From Candidatus Scalindua japonica (GTDB taxonomy: Bacteria > Planctomycetota > Brocadiia > Brocadiales > Scalinduaceae): DNA of 64,000 nt. Where the stretch lies: contig NZ_BAOS01000013.1 in NCBI RefSeq assembly GCF_002443295.1, forward strand, positions 62,001-126,000. The letters are read 5' to 3'. Made by a program: the position numbers and the translations under genes. Below the pieces are notes generated by a model that was not told the origin of the DNA, made no database searches, and was given only the letters and a program-made list of their open reading frames with translations. Within the stretch, counting starts at the first letter, position 1; every line of letters starts with the position of its first letter. Shown here piece by piece: positions 33,877 through 43,376 of this stretch.

Positions 33877-35514
33877 CTATTCATATTCATTAAATAATTT
33901 ATTCAGGCAGTATTCCTTATCTGATTGTTGTGATAAAATTTCCCTTATTTTATCTAAGAAAATGTAACTTTCATCGATCTTATCTCTCAGTATCAATTTA
34001 ATGATCAGGATATTCGTCATTTTTTCTATATCTCTATCGGCATGGTGTAAACCGAGCTGTTTGAACATTTTTGAAATCAGAAGTTTCTGATATATTAAGT
34101 CGAGAGATGGAGTTAGAGTTCCAGTGAAATCATCGAATAATACATTATCCTTTTTCAATCCGATATTGCTGGCAGCAGAATCTATTACCGTTACCGTCAT
34201 CGGGGCAGGACCGCACAGATAAAATGTTGTTTTAGGATCGTCGTGTTTTAGATAACTTGTTAACAATGGGCCTATAAAACCAACCTGGCCAAGCCACTTC
34301 TCTCCACTTTTGTCAATCATACCGTGTTTTATGATACTATTTTGGTGTTCTTCTGATATGCCTGAGAAACACTCCTTGTCAATATCATTTAATTCCGCCG
34401 GATTATCTCCCCTGAACGCACCGGACAACACAGGTATGAATTTAAAGTTATGATCTGTTTTATGTCGATGGAGCCACTTCAATATATAACGCATGGGAAT
34501 ATCCTGAAATCTTCTTTCACCCAGGAAGAAGTATACTTTCTCTTTACGCCCTTCTGCGAACCATTGGTCGAGAAGCGCTAATATAGGCGCAAGTCCTGCC
34601 CCTCCTGCCACAAAGACGGCTTTATGTTTCTCTTTTTTCAGGAAGAAATTGCCATAAGGGCCGGTAAACCTGACCTTCTCACCCGCCCATAAGTTCCAGA
34701 TTGATTTCTCCTGGAAGTACTCTTTTACACAGCTTGGTCCCATGCAGGGTACCCCACCATTTTCTATCTGCAAACGTGGATTTATTGGCGCTACTCTTGT
34801 AATCAGCTTTATAATGTCAGACCTTATCGTCGCTATTGAATAAGCGCGATAGAGATCAATTCCGGGGGTAAAGGGCTTATACTCTTTGCCAGTCTCTTTG
34901 CAAAAACAGGCTATCTGCTCACCATACTTTTTGTAATGCTGCTCTACATAATCCTCCGGCAAACAAATTTGTATATACTGCCCTGGCTTAAAATTGAATT
35001 TTCGCAGTGGCCGCAAACTTATTTCACACTTATCGGACGTCAATTCTACTTTCTTGATTACACGGGCTGAATATTTCTTGACCTGTAAGGTAGACTTTGG
35101 CAAAAAAATGTCAATATCTTTGTCTACCCTTACCTGGCATGATAATCTGGTATATCCGTCACCTATTCCTTTCTCAAGAAATTGTCTTGTCTCTTCTCTT
35201 GATTTACGATCAAAAAGAGAGGTTTCTGTTGGTGAATATGTTCCCATATCGGTATATAACTTTATCTTGCATTGCCCGCATGTCGCGTTTCCGCCGCAAC
35301 CTGATGGAATATTGTATCCTTTGTTCTGAAGGGTGTTAAGCAATTTGTCTCCACCCTCAATATTGAGTTTTTTTTCGAAATCGTCATCGCTGTGTATAAC
35401 AAGCTTCCGTTTCTTACCTTTGCCAAAGTACTGGTAAGTAAGTTCGCTGAGCCCTGCCATGGCTAACATAATTATGATGATAATAACGATACTTAGTAAT
35501 ATAGATGTGATCAT
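33877..35514 (-). CDS. nqrF: Na+-translocating NADH:quinone reductase subunit F, with C-terminal extension
   Basis: 545 residues against about 407 for the usual protein. The N-terminal helix (3-22) anchors it. The 2Fe-2S domain has C73, C79, C82 (SGCGGNATCGQC) and C126. The FAD and NADH parts show RAYSIA, VFVAGGAGLAPILALLDQW and YLCGPAPMTV. The usual ending, xxxDDFxG, is at about 464-468 (NVLFDDFTG). About 75 further residues follow, helical and charged, with no recognised motif. There are also inserts in the reductase part. It takes electrons from NADH and starts the sodium-pumping chain. Last gene of the operon. Confidence 0.93.
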   Translation of the reverse strand: MITSILLSIVIIIIIMLAMAGLSELTYQYFGKGKKRKLVIHSDDDFEKKLNIEGGDKLLNTLQNKGYNIPSGCGGNATCGQCKIKLYTDMGTYSPTETSLFDRKSREETRQFLEKGIGDGYTRLSCQVRVDKDIDIFLPKSTLQVKKYSARVIKKVELTSDKCEISLRPLRKFNFKPGQYIQICLPEDYVEQHYKKYGEQIACFCKETGKEYKPFTPGIDLYRAYSIATIRSDIIKLITRVAPINPRLQIENGGVPCMGPSCVKEYFQEKSIWNLWAGEKVRFTGPYGNFFLKKEKHKAVFVAGGAGLAPILALLDQWFAEGRKEKVYFFLGERRFQDIPMRYILKWLHRHKTDHNFKFIPVLSGAFRGDNPAELNDIDKECFSGISEEHQNSIIKHGMIDKSGEKWLGQVGFIGPLLTSYLKHDDPKTTFYLCGPAPMTVTVIDSAASNIGLKKDNVLFDDFTGTLTPSLDLIYQKLLISKMFKQLGLHHADRDIEKMTNILIIKLILRDKIDESYIFLDKIREILSQQSDKEYCLNKLFNEYE

Positions 35515-35598
35515 TTTATACCATTACAATTTCCCCAAAGAGGGTCATATATCACGGCCCAGTGTAAGCTAAACACCACATTGGGTATACAAAAAAGT

Positions 35599-37014
35599 TC
35601 AGAAAATTGCTATTGCACCTATACCGGTAAAGATTGCCGCCATTATCCCGAGAAGCAGTATGGCAACCGAGTCTTCATCCCATGTATTACAGGGCACAAA
35701 AAGTTTGTGACGCCTCAATAAAGCAAGCCATACGCATACCATTAACCAGTGAAGCCCAAAACCAAATGCGGTTACCGTTGTCGCCATAAAAGACAGGCCG
35801 GGAGGTATGGTAAACGTGGAACTGGCAAGAACAATGCAGTTGACGGTAATCAGCTCCAGGAATTGTCCCATTTGCTGGTATGTTTCTATTGCAAAACGCC
35901 TGAGGAGCACTCCCAGGATTTGTACAAATGTTGCAATGGTTACAATAAATACCGTTAGATAAAATATTCTTTCGAGCCGTATGGGGACCGGAGAAATTGA
36001 AGAGAGGTAATTACTGGCCCCTATTAATATTTTATTATAAACTAACCAGTTAAGGCTTGTGGACAGTGTCACTACGATAACTACCGCCAGCCCCATCTTC
36101 CACGCGGAGTCAACCTGCCTGGACTTATTAAGCAACGGACATATTCCCAGGAGCTTGCTGAGGACAATACCGTCAAAGAAAAGAGCACTCAGGAATATCG
36201 GAAGAAGAATTTGAAACTGATTGTTCAGGGAAGTAACCGCTTTTATATTTGTTATAAGGCTTACGATGAGAAGAACACCTAAGACAATGATTATGATGAG
36301 CTTTCCTGACATTTTAAATGCCGGCTTCTTTTCTCTCTCAGTAGTTTCAACCTCTGTTACCTCCTCTTTTTTCTCTAATACATTTTCCTGATATACAACA
36401 CCCGTCTTGACAAACAGTGGCCTCAGCATAAAACGCCACAAAGCAAGGGCAAAGAAACCGCCTACCGGTGTTATCATTAATACTACAACGGGAAAACTTT
36501 CCGGGAGTATCCGGAAATTCAATAACGTTCCAAACCCGAGAGGCTCTCTCATCAGTGCGAGGAAAATGAGTGCTATAGAGTAGCCGAGACATGCCTTCAA
36601 TATCTTCTTCTGCGCATCCCAGAATCCAAATGTCAATCCTTCGGCGATCACGGCAAGGACAATACAGTTTGTTGTAATTAGATCTATATATGCTTTTATG
36701 TTGAAGGCAATTCTGGGAATCGTTGCCTGGACGATCAGGTTAAATATTGTTACGAAAACAGATATAATGATCATCAAAAGGGTAATTTTATGATGAGTGC
36801 CGGTTGTGATAATGAGTTTCTTAAAAGGGTATACAAGGCAGAAGCTGAGACAGGTTACAAAAACTACACCAACTCCCATTGTGAGAGAGTTTTCCATTTT
36901 GTTTGTGACTGCCAGGGCAGAGCAGAAACCAAGACCTGCGGCTGCTGATATTATATAGTTATCTCGTAAAAAGAACTTAGATATTAACCTGATATATCTT
37001 GGCAGCATATTCAT
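35599..37014 (-). CDS. nqrDE: Fused NqrD-NqrE membrane subunit
   Basis: 471 residues with two homologous six-helix halves joined by a charged linker (about 205-235). The first half follows NqrD (GFCSALAVTNKMENSLTMGV, then ITTNCIVL). The second follows NqrE (LLGICPLL, MGLAVVIVVTLSTSLNWLVY, ITVNCIVL). All four cysteines that hold the intramembrane iron centre are kept: C31, C117, C292 and C393. In most bacteria these are two genes. One chain would fix the 1:1 ratio and the antiparallel arrangement. It overlaps nqrC by 4 bp. Confidence 0.9.
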   Translation of the reverse strand: MNMLPRYIRLISKFFLRDNYIISAAAGLGFCSALAVTNKMENSLTMGVGVVFVTCLSFCLVYPFKKLIITTGTHHKITLLMIIISVFVTIFNLIVQATIPRIAFNIKAYIDLITTNCIVLAVIAEGLTFGFWDAQKKILKACLGYSIALIFLALMREPLGFGTLLNFRILPESFPVVVLMITPVGGFFALALWRFMLRPLFVKTGVVYQENVLEKKEEVTEVETTEREKKPAFKMSGKLIIIIVLGVLLIVSLITNIKAVTSLNNQFQILLPIFLSALFFDGIVLSKLLGICPLLNKSRQVDSAWKMGLAVVIVVTLSTSLNWLVYNKILIGASNYLSSISPVPIRLERIFYLTVFIVTIATFVQILGVLLRRFAIETYQQMGQFLELITVNCIVLASSTFTIPPGLSFMATTVTAFGFGLHWLMVCVWLALLRRHKLFVPCNTWDEDSVAILLLGIMAAIFTGIGAIAIF

Positions 37015-37721
37015 AAGCTTTTTGCCTCCATTTCCTGCCAGAAGGTTTTCATCGCTTCGTTAATGATTTTTTCCATCCCTTTGCTTGTATACGAAGCTCC
37101 CGTAATTGCATGTACCTCATTTGGGCCTACTGTTTTTCTTCCCCTGACCAGCAACAATCTGGGTCTCAGTTTTTTTCCGACAAATTGCTTTTTAAATTTG
37201 TTTTCCGTCATTCTTCCACCAAGGCCGGGTGTTTCCGTATGGTCTAAAACCTCTATTCCTTTAATAGTTTCCAAATCAGGTCCGACACAGATAAAAAGAG
37301 AAATATCTGCAGCTTTGTTGAAACCATAACCAAGTTTTGTAGTAATAAATCCTACACCCTCCAGACTTCCTTCCTTGTAATAGAGGAACAATTCTTTTCC
37401 TTTTTTATACATTTTCAGCGGATCAGCTGATTGTTTCGGAGAATGAATATCTGATGTGTTTTTTCTGCTAATATTCTCACTGAAAACCTTTCGTACATCC
37501 TCTTTATCAATCTTCATCTGTTTAATACCAAAAAATTGCTTCTCTTTTGAATGATAGGGAATAGCAAAAATGTCAAGGACTGATCTTTTAAGTTTAATTT
37601 CATGGTATTCGGCTATCTTTTCTGATGTTACGAAATACAGTGACAACAAAATGGCACAAGGTATAGCGGTAATAAGAGTAATAGAAAAAACTCTGATTAA
37701 TATTATTTTAAACTCATTCAT
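37011..37721 (-). CDS. nqrC: Na+-translocating NADH:quinone reductase subunit C
   Basis: 236 residues with one N-terminal membrane helix (about 8-30) and a periplasmic FMN-binding domain. The flavinylation motif is HAITGASYTS (204-213), with Ser210 where the FMN-bearing Thr usually sits. Ser is tolerated in some ApbE targets. HTETPGLGGRMT is the second conserved block. It passes electrons from NqrB or the iron centre onward. No apbE gene is in the window. Confidence 0.93.
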   Translation of the reverse strand: MNEFKIILIRVFSITLITAIPCAILLSLYFVTSEKIAEYHEIKLKRSVLDIFAIPYHSKEKQFFGIKQMKIDKEDVRKVFSENISRKNTSDIHSPKQSADPLKMYKKGKELFLYYKEGSLEGVGFITTKLGYGFNKAADISLFICVGPDLETIKGIEVLDHTETPGLGGRMTENKFKKQFVGKKLRPRLLLVRGRKTVGPNEVHAITGASYTSKGMEKIINEAMKTFWQEMEAKSL

Positions 37722-37756
37722 TTTATTATAACGTTAACTCACTTCAAATTTATTAA

Positions 37757-38854
37757 TTATCTGTATTTTATCTTCAGTATCAGGGATTGAATTGGAATTC
37801 CTATGAGATTCATAAGTAGTATTGCATACATTATACCTTCCGGTATTGGTGTAAAACTCCTGATTACAACCGTAACAATACCGCAACCTATACCGAAAAT
37901 CCATTTACCGACCTGACTGTATGTAGTTGTAATCGGGTCTGTTGCCATAAAGAAAGCAGCGAATATAAGACCTCCGCTCAGTAGCTGAAAAATGGGAGGA
38001 GCTACGGTTTTTCCGACAACAAGAGATAAAACCGCAGAAAAGATAAATACGCTTCCTAAATACGCAACAGGAATTCTCCAGTTTGCAATCCTTTTAAAAC
38101 ATAACCATACTCCCATTATAATTATGGATATCCTGCATGTTTCTCCAAGGGAGCCGGTATTTGAACCAAACATAAAAGAAAAGTATGATGCGGTTTCACC
38201 TGTCTCTTTATAAGCCATCAAGGGCGTTGCATGTGTTACCGCGTCAACTCCGTGAATTAAAGAATGCAAAGCATGCGTCCCTGTAAATGGTTCCTGCCAT
38301 CCAATAACTACTAATGATGGAAAGCATATTGTTAACAACAGGCGACCTAGCAGTGCAGGGTTGACAAGATTATGACCAACCCCACCAAGTATATTCCTGA
38401 ACAGTATGCTTAACGCCGCCCCTACTCCGATCAGCCAGAGAGGCGCCTGTGGCGGTAATAAAGCGGGGATAAAGAAGCAGGTTACAAACCCACCTTCACT
38501 GATTCTCTCTTCTCTGGCCAGAATTACCCATACCACGTCTACTACAAACACCCCAATCACTATCGATACAATGAGCTTTGGAACAACACATAAAAATCCA
38601 TAAAAGTATATTGCAGGCACAATCCATCCAAAAAAAAGTGCTACAAGAACACCGCCCATGTACTGTTTGGCATCCAAACTACTCCGAATGAACGGAGGAG
38701 CCTTGGCTGTGTCTTTTGTGCTTCTGATTAAACCATCACACGCCTCAAAAAGTGCACCGAACAGGAAATTGACCTTCGGGCTTGATTGGACAAAATTTTC
38801 TGTGTTGTTTAACTTTTTATTTAATAATGTTTCAATACTCTTAATAATTTTCAT
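37757..38854 (-). CDS. nqrB: Na+-translocating NADH:quinone reductase subunit B
   Basis: 365 residues, mainly membrane helices. The covalent FMN motif D-x2-T-x-A-T is DAVTHAT, ending at Thr210. It has NPALLGRLLL and FFMATDPITTTYSQVGKWIF, which are typical of NqrB/RnfD. It is a core part of the sodium channel and the quinone-reduction route. It lies between nqrA and nqrC. Confidence 0.95.
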   Translation of the reverse strand: MKIIKSIETLLNKKLNNTENFVQSSPKVNFLFGALFEACDGLIRSTKDTAKAPPFIRSSLDAKQYMGGVLVALFFGWIVPAIYFYGFLCVVPKLIVSIVIGVFVVDVVWVILAREERISEGGFVTCFFIPALLPPQAPLWLIGVGAALSILFRNILGGVGHNLVNPALLGRLLLTICFPSLVVIGWQEPFTGTHALHSLIHGVDAVTHATPLMAYKETGETASYFSFMFGSNTGSLGETCRISIIIMGVWLCFKRIANWRIPVAYLGSVFIFSAVLSLVVGKTVAPPIFQLLSGGLIFAAFFMATDPITTTYSQVGKWIFGIGCGIVTVVIRSFTPIPEGIMYAILLMNLIGIPIQSLILKIKYR

Positions 38855-38997
38855 TTGTTATTTACCCTTAAGGGCAATTTGAAGTATAGTCTTTCACTCT
38901 TGACAACACAACGACTCAGCTCAGTATGAGATCTCCAGGTATTCAATGTAACATCATCATGAGCGGAGTTGAATGTGGTTCTTACCAGGATAGCTGC

Positions 38998-40008
38998 CTA
39001 GCATGCAGACTTACATTCCTTAATAATATGGAGCAGTTCCAATTTTGAAGGACATATAAAACTACATAGCCCGCATTCTATACATTTCTCCAATGCATAA
39101 TTACGTGCCTTATGTTTTTCACCTCGTGAATAACTGTGCCAGTAGAGAGCTGGCTCAAGATCAACGGGACAAATATTATCACAAAAATTACAGTATACAC
39201 AGCGTCTCAACTCTCCCATCAGGCTTGTCGTAAAGTGCAGTTCTTTGCTCTTCATGAAATGTAATGGTGTTTTATAGTCTCTCTCCTCCATTACTACAAT
39301 ACTCTTTACGAACCAGTCAATCGATTGAGTCAGGTCCTCGACCTCAATTCCGTTCAGTGGTCCATCAAAAAAGACGCGATATTTGATATCGGTCCTGATA
39401 TATTTTTTTAAAACAGTTTCAACTGGAGTACCTGTTTTTACCTTGAGTATCCTGTTTTCAATTAAACCGGTTCCTGAGACAGGTATAAGACGTACGGTAT
39501 TATCTTTTTTCAGTATATAGTGTTCATAAATACCAATAAGTGATTGTGGTTCTAATAAAAGGACTCCATGTTCAATGGTATTCTCGCCAAAAGAGGTCTT
39601 CAATCCAAGTACATTCTTTATCATCAGCACAGGTGCATCATAAGGATATATGGGTTTCATGCTATATGTATGCAGCCACTCTCTCTTTTTTCCGTACCGT
39701 ATCAAATCATTAATAAGATCATCTTCACCACGGTCAACGACTATACGGCACTCTGAATCAGGAAAGTATACTGATCTTACTTTCTCCAGTTTTTGTAAAA
39801 AATTTGTCGTATTGCCTTTAATGACAGTCCAATGAGGAAGTGCCCATGGTTCAGAGGGACATAAATTTATTATAATGTGTTCAACTTTTTTCTCTGGGAA
39901 GGTGAAGCGGAATTCTTCTGTCTGCCCGCTATATCTTACCGATACAATGTCTTCTGAAAATTCAGTTGGATATGCCTTTATCAGATCAAAACCTTTTTTG
40001 TATAGCAT
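38998..40008 (-). CDS. nqrA: NqrA-like subunit with two RnfC-type 4Fe-4S motifs
   Basis: 336 residues, shorter than the usual ~447. The middle has the SLBB-like segment RILKVKTGTPVETVLKKY and the NqrA/RnfC-type FFDGPLNGIEVEDLTQSIDW. The end carries eight cysteines in two complete ferredoxin motifs (270, 273, 276, 280 and 309, 312, 315, 319; CVYCNFCDNICP and CIECGLCSFICP). Classical NqrA keeps only a vestige (CTFVCPGK) and has no such clusters, while RnfC does. The subunit thus looks like a form between Nqr and Rnf, and may bind quinone and extra iron-sulfur centres. First nqr gene after sthA. Confidence 0.85.
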   Translation of the reverse strand: MLYKKGFDLIKAYPTEFSEDIVSVRYSGQTEEFRFTFPEKKVEHIIINLCPSEPWALPHWTVIKGNTTNFLQKLEKVRSVYFPDSECRIVVDRGEDDLINDLIRYGKKREWLHTYSMKPIYPYDAPVLMIKNVLGLKTSFGENTIEHGVLLLEPQSLIGIYEHYILKKDNTVRLIPVSGTGLIENRILKVKTGTPVETVLKKYIRTDIKYRVFFDGPLNGIEVEDLTQSIDWFVKSIVVMEERDYKTPLHFMKSKELHFTTSLMGELRRCVYCNFCDNICPVDLEPALYWHSYSRGEKHKARNYALEKCIECGLCSFICPSKLELLHIIKECKSAC

Positions 40009-40092
40009 TTAAGTTAACCTTTTAATCACGAATAACTTGAATCTTCATTATATCTTTATTATTTATCAATTTCAAATTTATGTTAATTTAGT

Positions 40093-41487
40093 TTACACGT
40101 CGTTCATTCGGTTCAGACCGGAAAGAGCGGCATACTTGTAGGTTTCCGCGAGAGTTGGATGGTTAAAGACGTTATCAATGAAATAATCAATTGTTCCACC
40201 AAACTCGATTACGGCCTGTCCAAGATGCACCAATTCAGTCGCGTTTTCTCCAATTACGTGTACCGCCAATAGTTTCTTGCTTTCCTGATGGAAGATAAGT
40301 TTCAACATACCGTCTAATGCCCCCATAATTACACCTCTGGAGGATTCTTTGAAAAACGATTTGCCTATGCTGTATGGTATGTGTTCAGCAGACAATTGCT
40401 CTTCTGTTGGGCCAACAAATGAAATTTCCGGAATGGTATATATACCTACCGGAAAGTGTGCCGACATTGGAGGCACTTTTTTCCGGAACGCATGAGTCCC
40501 GGCAATACGTCCCTGTTCAAAGGAAGTTGAGGCGAGTTGTGGGTGTCCTACCACGTCTCCCGCGGCATAAATGCGTTTATTAGAGGTTTGATAAAAATCA
40601 TTCACCACTATCATGCCTCTTTCATCTACATCGACCTTCACCTTGTTTAACCCTAAATCACCAGTGGCAACAACTCTATGGGTGCAAAACAGAGCCATCT
40701 GACTTAGTATAGACTTGCCGGAGTCTAATCTAATCTCGACATGATCATCTTTGGTTTTCCTGATGGAAGCGACAGAGTCATTTAAGAAAAACTGAGTATT
40801 GCGGACATCCAGTTGGGATATCAGATTAGTGCGTATATCTCTATCCACAAAAGCAAGAATCTCTGGTCGTTTTTCCACTACATTGATTCTTATTCCCAGG
40901 ATAGAAAATATACTGCAGAATTCCATCCCGATAATGCCGCCCCCGACAATGGTGATAGATGCAGGCAATTCCTTTATGCTCAGAACATTGTCAGTATAAA
41001 AGATACTCCTTCCGTCAAAGGGAACATTCTCAGGGAGAAATGGTGCTGTGCCTGAACAGATAACGGAAAACTTTGTTCTTACTTCCCGAAGTAACTTTCC
41101 AGAATTATCAAATATATTGATGGTGTTTCCATTCTTAAATTTTCCGTATCCCGGTAATATTTCTATACCGTTTCTTCTGAGCTGCTCTTCTATAACTTCC
41201 GTTTCGTGCCTGATCACCCAATTTACACGTTTTACCAGGTCAGCCATCTTTAGACAGTCTTTAAAGGCAGTACCGACAAAACGCAGACGATAATTTGTGA
41301 GTTGAATGGCCGCTTCTCTGAGGGTTTTTGAAGGCATCGTTCCTGTATTGGTACAAACGCCTCCCAGAAAGCGCGGTTCAATAATCGCTACTTTCTTCTT
41401 TAACTTAGCGACCGCAAGCGCCGCCTTCTGGCCGGCAGGTCCACACCCAAGTACCAGAAGATCATACTCGTAATCAGATTCAGGCAT
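40093..41487 (-). CDS. sthA: Soluble pyridine nucleotide transhydrogenase (SthA-like)
   Basis: 464 residues of the flavin disulfide-reductase family. The FAD site is LVLGCGPAGQKAALAVAKL. The redox-active pair of the family is reduced to one cysteine (LGGVCTNTGTMPSK, C45 with T50 in the second place), as in SthA, so it cannot act as a dithiol reductase. The NAD site is ITIVGGGIIGMEF, and the C-terminal dimer domain has HPTLAETYKYAAL. It balances NADH and NADPH. It is 84 bp upstream of nqrA on the same strand, suggesting joint control. Confidence 0.9.
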   Translation of the reverse strand: MPESDYEYDLLVLGCGPAGQKAALAVAKLKKKVAIIEPRFLGGVCTNTGTMPSKTLREAAIQLTNYRLRFVGTAFKDCLKMADLVKRVNWVIRHETEVIEEQLRRNGIEILPGYGKFKNGNTINIFDNSGKLLREVRTKFSVICSGTAPFLPENVPFDGRSIFYTDNVLSIKELPASITIVGGGIIGMEFCSIFSILGIRINVVEKRPEILAFVDRDIRTNLISQLDVRNTQFFLNDSVASIRKTKDDHVEIRLDSGKSILSQMALFCTHRVVATGDLGLNKVKVDVDERGMIVVNDFYQTSNKRIYAAGDVVGHPQLASTSFEQGRIAGTHAFRKKVPPMSAHFPVGIYTIPEISFVGPTEEQLSAEHIPYSIGKSFFKESSRGVIMGALDGMLKLIFHQESKKLLAVHVIGENATELVHLGQAVIEFGGTIDYFIDNVFNHPTLAETYKYAALSGLNRMNDV

Positions 41488-42003
41488 TTGATCACCACCA
41501 ATCCAAGACCTTTTCTTCTGCTTAACTTGTACAGACTTTTCGTTTAAGAATTTGAAACCTGCAAGTATTAAGAATGAGAGGTATTAAGGTAATAAAAAGT
41601 TATTTCAGACATCATAATATACACAAATAAATAGACAAACAACATTTAAATAACAACCATAAACAACCACATAGATGACTATTAAAGAATACACTTGCAA
41701 CTGATCAAGTATTTTATAAAATCCGTTATTATAATCAAAATATATAATAACTTATTGCATTTGCAAGAGATATCTATGAACTAGTATCTGGAGCTATCAT
41801 TGACGTCCATCCTGCTGTAATCGGTGGACAGGTTGGTGGGGGCTTTTTTAAGCTCATGCAGTCCATGGGCATTGATAATCCAATATTCCAATTTGAAGAG
41901 AATACATAGCAGTGCTGCTTGAGGATACACCTCGTATCTCAAGAACCTGGACAGATCGCTAAGAGTTGGAACCAATCATATTTTTCTATCCCGGAGATAA
42001 TGA
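41488..42003. other. Intergenic region with a possible gene remnant
   Basis: Mostly AT-rich. A 52-codon plus-strand frame without a start codon (41751-41906, stop to 41909) reads LIAFARDIYELVSGAIIDVH then PAVIGGQVGGGFFKLMQSMG. The composition looks protein-like, but I cannot name the family; it may be the tail of a lost gene. Confidence 0.3.
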
Positions 42004-42438
42004 ATGAACAAATACTTATCAGTTAACATACTTAGCATATTCTTCATAATAATCATCTCAGCAACTGTTTCATGCGCAGATGATATTTCTGCTATCGCTG
42101 AAGATGGCAGAGGTGTCATCCTCCACGATGATGGGACCTGGGAGTTTGGTGATCTTACAAAACCTGTCGAAGTGAAAAGCGAAGAACAGGCGAAGGAGTT
42201 AGTTAAAAACCTGCCATGTTCAAGAGGTGGCACCGTAGACCAATATCTAATTAAAAAAGCTGAAACCCTATCAGTAGATGATTTGGGTTGGCAGGTGTAT
42301 GCAATAGAAGACGGTTTTGAAGTGGAACGGTTATTATTGACCAGGAAGAAGATAGAGTCCAAATATAGATGGCATGTTTATAAATCCGGAAAATTAAAGC
42401 CTCTCAATAATAAGGCAATCGGAATTACCAAGGAGTAG
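42004..42438 (+). CDS. Secreted hypothetical protein, 144 aa
   Basis: A signal peptide (MNKYLSVNILSIFFIIIISA, ending TVSCA) is followed by IAEDGRGVILHDDGTWEFGD. The A-x-x-[ED]-DG-x-x-V-x-L-x-x-D-G-T-W-[EK] pattern is common in small periplasmic proteins of unknown function. The rest (DQYLIKKAETLSVDDLGWQV) is a compact alpha/beta domain I do not recognise. It stands alone. Confidence 0.65.
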   Translation: MNKYLSVNILSIFFIIIISATVSCADDISAIAEDGRGVILHDDGTWEFGDLTKPVEVKSEEQAKELVKNLPCSRGGTVDQYLIKKAETLSVDDLGWQVYAIEDGFEVERLLLTRKKIESKYRWHVYKSGKLKPLNNKAIGITKE

Positions 42439-42700
42439 ATTAAGAATCGTGTTAAAGACTTTTATTCAATTCTGGCAGACTTAAAAACTTTATTACTACT
42501 TCTCCATAAAAGAGTAGTCTAACTTTCCGGTTAATACTATAATAGATACATCAAGGGATTTGTTTGTAAACCATTATCCACCGTCATGTTCGGATAGCAG
42601 CCATAAGGTGTAAAACAAATTGCTTCTTCACAGGTAATAATAACATTGGCTGAAAAAGTCATAAGATTACGTGCTTGCCATGAATGATAGGAGACGAAAA

Positions 42701-43156
42701 ATGAAAATGTTAGTTGCAGTTGATTTATCTGGTGCGTCCCAGAAAATCTTGCAGTATGTAAAGACTCTTGCTTCGGATCTATCTGCAAAGGTATGGGTAG
42801 TCTATGCTGAAAAACCCGAATCGGGTTTTGTGGGTTTCGGAACGGGTCGTCCGCAATCAGTATCAGACCAGGTTGCTCAAGATTTTAATAAAAAGTGTGA
42901 AGAACTACAGAACGAGGTAGAAAAACTGCGAGCTATCGGAATAGATGCAGAGCCACTGCTTGCTCAAGGAGTTGCCGTTGAAGTTATACTTGATGAGGCG
43001 AGCAAGTTGAATGCAGATTTGATTGTTGTCGGTTCTCATGGTCACGGTGCCGTATACCATTTGATGGTTGGCAGTGTCAGCGAGGGCGTATTACATAGAT
43101 CTACCTGTCCGGTACTTGTCGTACCTACTCATGACCGCACAGAACAGAAGAAATAA
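42701..43156 (+). CDS. Universal stress protein (UspA family)
   Basis: Start taken at the ATG at 42701 (MKMLVAVDLSGASQKILQYV); an earlier ATG at 42671 would add ten residues atypical of the family. The C-terminal nucleotide-binding motif is complete: VVGSHGHGAVYHLMVGSVSE followed by GVLHRSTCPVLVV. Such proteins bind ATP and accumulate under stress or growth arrest; the exact role varies. A 15-residue Gly-rich loop (FVGFGTGRPQS) lies after strand 2. It stands alone. Confidence 0.92.
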   Translation: MKMLVAVDLSGASQKILQYVKTLASDLSAKVWVVYAEKPESGFVGFGTGRPQSVSDQVAQDFNKKCEELQNEVEKLRAIGIDAEPLLAQGVAVEVILDEASKLNADLIVVGSHGHGAVYHLMVGSVSEGVLHRSTCPVLVVPTHDRTEQKK

Positions 43157-43376
43157 TGAGGCAACAACAAGGCTTCTGAAATAAGGTCTATACTATGATT
43201 AAGGCAAGAGAGAAGTCTTCAATTATACTTTATAGCCGGATATCATTGACTCTTAAGTTGTTTTTTATCATACCATTATGATGTAAAGTAATATTACCAC
43301 TATTTACCCGAAAAATTACTTTTGTTTAATATTTATCATAACAGTAAACTACTATAGTTAAATTATTCTGATTACA

